From positions 1,548,716,868 to 1,548,780,867 of the forward strand of contig OY728122.1 in the NCBI GenBank assembly GCA_963277665.1: a stretch of 64,000 bases of DNA, in the 5' to 3' direction. Below the pieces are notes generated by a model that was not told the origin of the DNA, searched no databases, and saw only the letters and a program-made list of their open reading frames with translations. The translations under genes were made by a program, and so were the position numbers. The stretch comes from Viscum album (taxonomy: Eukaryota > Streptophyta > Magnoliopsida > Santalales > Viscaceae). Positions 60,111-64,000 of the stretch are shown here, piece after piece (the first letter of the stretch is position 1; each line of letters begins with the position of its first letter).

Positions 60111-60847
60111 AATCTATTTGGACACACGATGGGTTTCCCCTTATTCTTCAATGATGAAAGCGGTGCTGAAACTCTGGAGTAGTCAGGCAGAAATCTCTGA
60201 TTGTACCCAGCTAGTCCTAGGAATCTTTGAACCTCTGTCACACTCCTGGGTGGATACCAAGCATGTACTTCTTCAATATTTTCTATATCCACCACAACTC
60301 TAACATCTAAGATGATGTTTCCTGGAAAGTGAACTTCTCGAATCCAGAACTAGAACTTTGAGAGCATACCATATATCTGGTGCTCTCAGAGTGTATCCAG
60401 TACTACCTAAAAATGGTTGGTTTGCTCCTCCTTTGTAGTCGAGTAATTCAGTATGTTGTTGATGAAGACTATGACAAAGAGATCAATGTAAGGATGGAAT
60501 ATCATGTTCATGAGACTCATGAACACTGCTAGAGAATTGGTTACACTGAAAGGAATAACCAAGAACTCATTGTGGCCATACCGACACCTGAAGGCCATCT
60601 TCTGCAAATCCTCATCTCAAACTACGAGATGGTGATTACCTGACCTAAGCTCTATATTCGACAACCATCGTTCTCCCTTGAGCTGATCAAAGAAGTCTTC
60701 AATCCTCGAGAGTGGGTACATGTTCTTCAAGGAAACCAGATTTAGGTGACGGTAGTTGACACACAGTCGCAAGCTTCCATCTAACTTCTTGGAAAACAAA
60801 ATCAGTGATTCCAAGGGTGAAACATTGAGTCGGATAAATCCCATCCC
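60111..60847 (-). pseudogene. pol: Element F reverse transcriptase
   Basis: Three minus-strand frames cover RT. 60844-60617 reads GFIRLNVSPLESLILFSKKL, DGSLRLCVNYRHLN and YPLSRIEDFFDQLKG. 60607-60407 reads [20 protein letters not shown] and [13 protein letters not shown]. 60295-60104 reads PRSVTEVQRFLGLAGYNQRF. The catalytic Asp-Asp of the IDD motif is Asn-Asn, which would abolish activity. Both changes fit G-to-A decay on the coding strand. Confidence 0.88.
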
Positions 60848-61300
60848 CTACAATTCCTCCAACTGTACCCACAGCTCATGAAGCACGGTGGGAGACATCC
60901 GATATGCTAGAGTAGATATTGGTGTTGTCCTGGTGTACATGTCAATGTAGAGGTCTACCTCTCTGTGAGGAGTTAGACCTGGAACATCATCAAGGAAAAC
61001 ATATGCGTACTGATCCCCCATAATAGGAAACCTCGGACTCTGCACATCAACCGCTCTGAGGATGAGACTAGCCAACTGATGTGTGATCGGTTGCCCCCTT
61101 ATATTTTTATGTCCATCCTTTACTTCAAAGGCTCCCTTATCACCGGTTATGGTGAACCTAGTCCCATCTGTGTGGATACACGGCACTTTGCACCTAATAC
61201 AGACAATATGAACATTAACTGTGGATAAATAGTCCATACCCAATATGACGTCGTAAAGCCTCAATGCTGCTAAAATAAGATCCCAGTCAAAGGTCTTGCC
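60848..61300 (-). pseudogene. pol: Element F protease (C-terminal part) and linker
   Basis: The 138-codon frame at 61264-60848 starts MRLYDVILGMDYLSTVNVHI, the post-catalytic part of gypsy protease, and runs into the linker with YVFLDDVPGLTPHREVDLYI just before RT. The catalytic DSG/DTG itself should lie at about 61440-61500 and is not readable in this frame. Confidence 0.75.
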
Positions 61301-61499
61301 TCCTAGAATAATCTCACACTACCGAAACCCATGTGTAATCATCTAGCCTGATCCCGTAGGAGTCTATATCCATATGGATAGAGCCATCGACACCGAAAGA
61401 ATCTCAGAGCTCCGAACGAGGGTAGTGGAAATAAAATAATGACTTGCACCTGTGTCTATATGTACTTCAGAAAGGGTGGAGTAGACACAGATTTTACCT

Positions 61500-62660
61500 C
61501 AAATAATCTCAAGTGCACCATGGTCGTAGGCATCGAATTTCTAGAGCTGAGCCCCCCTCTATCGACCATCTCCACATAGATAGGGTGGACATCCCATTAT
61601 TTGTGGTGGTTGAGCGTCAAAACATTGTCCACCAGCCTCTGCTCGGCCAGCTCCTCTGCCATGTCTGCCTACTCCCAGTGGACCACCAGGGATGAACCTC
61701 TGACTCTGCATGGGAGGACCCTCTACTTTCTACTACTCATCTAAATGGATGGTCAGGCTGTCTCGAGCCATATGAACCTGCCCGCCGCATGCATAGAACT
61801 TCCTACTCCTCATATAGTTGGCTCTGTCTCATGTTCCCCGCACATCAAACCAGTATCCTGGGGTCGCCCACCTGATGGGCAGGCCCTCTTGGACCTCTAT
61901 GTCATATGTCTACTACCTGCTGTAGGAGACTCCTCTATGTGTCACCCCGCAGGGGGTCTCACTGTTGGTGTCTACTCAGTAAGGAAACTCTCCACTAGAA
62001 GCGCTCGCACCAGCACCCCCTCCTATGCCAAAATGCTGAGGGGAATCATCGAAGCTCTGATCTCATGTATGAGCCCCTGCTCGAAGGTCTGGGATCCGAA
62101 GAACGGGTCCCATACCATATTCATGGAGTAGTGTGAGAGGTTGGTGAACCTTTCTGAGTACTGAGCTATTGTCATATTTCCCTGCTGCAGATGAAATAAC
62201 TCCTGATTCTGCATCGCATGAAGGTTTAGTGGAACAATCTCTGAGGGGAAGAGACTCTTGAAGTTTTTCCAAAGTAATGATTCACTATCATGCACCTGGA
62301 GCAGTAGGCTCCACCATCTGTCTACTGCTGCATCCAGGAGACACGCAACAAGGATGACCATGTGTTCAGATGGTATCCCTACCAATCTGAAAACTATCAC
62401 GATAGCCTACATCCAATCCTTACCTGCATGTGGGTCCATCTCTCCCCAGAACCTGGCCCGCCTATGGTGCTGGAACTCGTGCAACACTCTTAGGATGCAG
62501 GCACTCTCTGCTGTTAGAGATGGTGGTATTGGTGGCCCAGCGGGTAGTAGTACTGTTGGTACCTCCACTGTGATGGGGCTCTACACTGTGGCCTCGTTGC
62601 TCGGTGGGCTACCCTCTCATACAAAACACGGAACCCTAGTTGTATGCCTTTATGGGGCCA
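61500..62660 (-). pseudogene. gag: Element F gag
   Basis: The clearest part is the frame 62400-62023: VGIPSEHMVILVACLLDAAV, then DRWWSLLLQVHD, ELFHLQQGNMTIAQYSERFT and FEQGLIHEIRASMIP. This is a Ty3/gypsy capsid with the WW pair. Upstream in the element (about 62660-62400) are PSLTAESACILRVLHEF and HHRRARFWG, the N-terminal part. The knuckle region at about 61500-61800 is decayed. The plus-strand frames at 61513, 61745 and 62258 are shadows. Confidence 0.75.
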
Positions 62661-62928
62661 TCCTGAAAGGAAACATGTCTACCATAATTAAAACAGTATA
62701 CCTGGTGAGCATACACAAATTAATCACCATGAAATTTTTTCATGGAAACACACACGCAATCATTGTTTTCATGCACTAAGTTGGAAATCAGAATTCCGAG
62801 TCCATGTGTATGGATATTTTAGCTGTTGCACCAACACTGGTTTCCCTAAACTGATAACCACACCCAAATCACTTAACACTATTTTCGTTAAAACAATTAG
62901 AGTCTATGTTCTATGGTCGAACTGACTC

Positions 62929-62939
62929 CTATGATGCCA
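62929..62939 (-). other. Element F primer binding site
   Basis: Minus-strand TGGCATCATAG resembles the initiator-Met complement TGGTATCAGAG with two mismatches, three bases from the LTR boundary at 62943. Confidence 0.6.
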
Positions 62940-62942
62940 ATT

Positions 62943-64000
62943 TATCACAACCCGTCCTCGGGTCCAATGCCGTGACTACCCAAGCCAGCCTTCCATATGC
63001 CAGGGGCTGGAGAGTAGCACCAAAGGCGTAATCCCGATAAATAGGGAAGGCATTTCCTTTTAACCTTCTACACACACACAGTCTGGACACATGTAGTAGA
63101 GGCAACAAGTTCTAAAATAGAAAATTAATGTGTGGCGAAAGTAAGTGGGACAATATACAAACCCAACAGAATAATAAGTACAAGTACAAGTAAAAAAGGG
63201 AAAACAGCTCCTGAATCATCCGGCCGGGAATCCAACCTGAAAGGTAGGTACAGAACTAGAAACCACTGATCCCTATGGTATGTCCCGTATTTTACAGCTC
63301 CGAGTATCCTCCGTCCATCACCCTCAGCCTTGATCACTGTTGTCTTTCTACTACATGGTACACAACAAGGTGCGGGCAAAGCTCGTCCAGGGGTAAGTAT
63401 AACAATACTCAGTATGGGAACCCGAGACCCCCGATGTTCTCTGAGAATCCAGAAAGGATAATCCACAATAGAATTATATGATCACAAAGTATCAACTAAG
63501 CCTACATAGGTATATTCCCATACGTATACCTATGTTACCAGTCTGGCTCCATCTATCAAGCCCAAACACAACCCAGTCCATAGATGAACTAAATTCTCTC
63601 AGATCGATGATAATGATTGAATGGAAAGATTCATTGCACATAGGTATACAACATTTGTAGAGTGATAGAGATGGTCATATGTAGTCACTGATTTATCTTT
63701 GTTGTCAGTCCCACACATGATACATGACCAGTTATGCTATCGAACCCACACAGGATACATGAACAGCTGTTATGTCGAACCCATGCAAGATACATGAATA
63801 GAAGTCAGAACTGTCGAAGGACCCCGGTACAGTAGTCATCGCTGTCGAACCCACGTAGGATTCTAGTATAGTAGTCATCGTTGTCGAACCCACATAGAAT
63901 TATGGTACAGTAGTCGTCGCATCCAGCTCTAGAGTTCCCGCACACAGCCCACTCGATTCTAGGAGGGTCCAATCCTCGAGTCAAGTGTCAATACATAAAC
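62943..64000 (-). repeat. Element F 5' LTR, cut by the window end
   Basis: Aligns with 55059 to about 56129 of the complete LTR, with differences at very roughly one base in six. Its GC-rich part lies outside the window. The tandem repeat is at 63705-63925. Confidence 0.8.
63705..63925 (-). repeat. Tandem repeat in F 5' LTR
   Basis: Units such as 'tcgaacccacacaggatac', 'tcgaacccatgcaagatac', 'gtcgaacccacgtaggattc' and 'gtcgaacccacatagaatta' occur near 63740, 63775, 63844 and 63883. The last two are followed by 'agta..agtagtcatcg'. The array matches the one at 55815-56060. Confidence 0.65.

Larger units (their letters stand above)
55059..64000 (-). mobile_element. Element F: minus-strand chromovirus, 5' LTR truncated by the window end
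   Basis: Two copies of an LTR in the same direction begin at 55059 ('tgtcacaacacgtcctcgg') and 62943 ('tatcacaacccgtcctcgg'). Between them lies a pol region read on the minus strand: gag (62.66-61.5 kb), protease, RT, RNase H, integrase and chromodomain (58.35-58.15 kb). A primer site next to 62943 and a polypurine tract next to 58106 fix the orientation. The internal part is less AT-rich and more readable than E1, A or C, yet has many stops and shifts. It sits inside element D. The right flank, and hence a target duplication, is outside the window. Confidence 0.85.

Noticed and set aside
1..64000. CRISPR array, bacterial operons, tRNA or rRNA genes
   Set aside because: The tandem repeats are LTR-internal with degenerate units and no uniform spacers. 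No cloverleaf or rRNA sequence was recognised, and the setting is a plant nuclear repeat region.

Overview
The window looks like intergenic DNA from a seed plant with a large genome. No cellular protein gene, rRNA or tRNA gene was found. The evidence is several Ty3/gypsy chromoviruses with chromodomains (Tekay/Del-like layout: long LTRs, initiator-Met-tRNA primer site, gag, protease, RT, RNase H, integrase, chromodomain) and a LINE fragment ending in a plant-type RNase H domain. Species cannot be named. The DNA is very AT-rich, and most coding relics are riddled with stops of the kind expected from long-term decay of methylated cytosines.

The main structure is a nest. Outermost element E1 (about 5637-47931, + strand) is an old chromovirus. 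Two elements of one other family are inserted in its internal region: element A (about 8656-19443, heavily decayed, carrying its own minus-strand LINE insertion) and element B (20405-30737, the youngest, flanked by a perfect AGCTC duplication). A third relative, element C (about 35948-47473), is inserted inside E1's 3' LTR and splits it into 34132-35947 and about 47479-47931. With the insertions removed, E1 is about 9.6 kb, a normal size for such an element.

Right of the nest are about 2.7 kb of featureless AT-rich DNA, then an E1-like LTR and gag relic (element D, about 50.6-55.06 kb). D is cut by element F, which is on the minus strand (55059 to past the window end): 3' LTR 55059-58106, internal region 58107-62942, 5' LTR from 62943. 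F's LTR holds a very GC-rich block (56400-57080) that stands out from everything else. The left 5.6 kb is AT-rich and only tentatively repeat-derived.

The most interesting item is an 89-codon ORF inside the LTRs of A and B. It is open in both LTRs of B, lies just downstream of its own TATA box, and persists at the same 270-nt length as a relic in the much older element A. I do not recognise the protein. In B the LTRs also carry a 28-bp hairpin-forming tandem repeat. E1 and F LTRs carry tandem repeats of their own.
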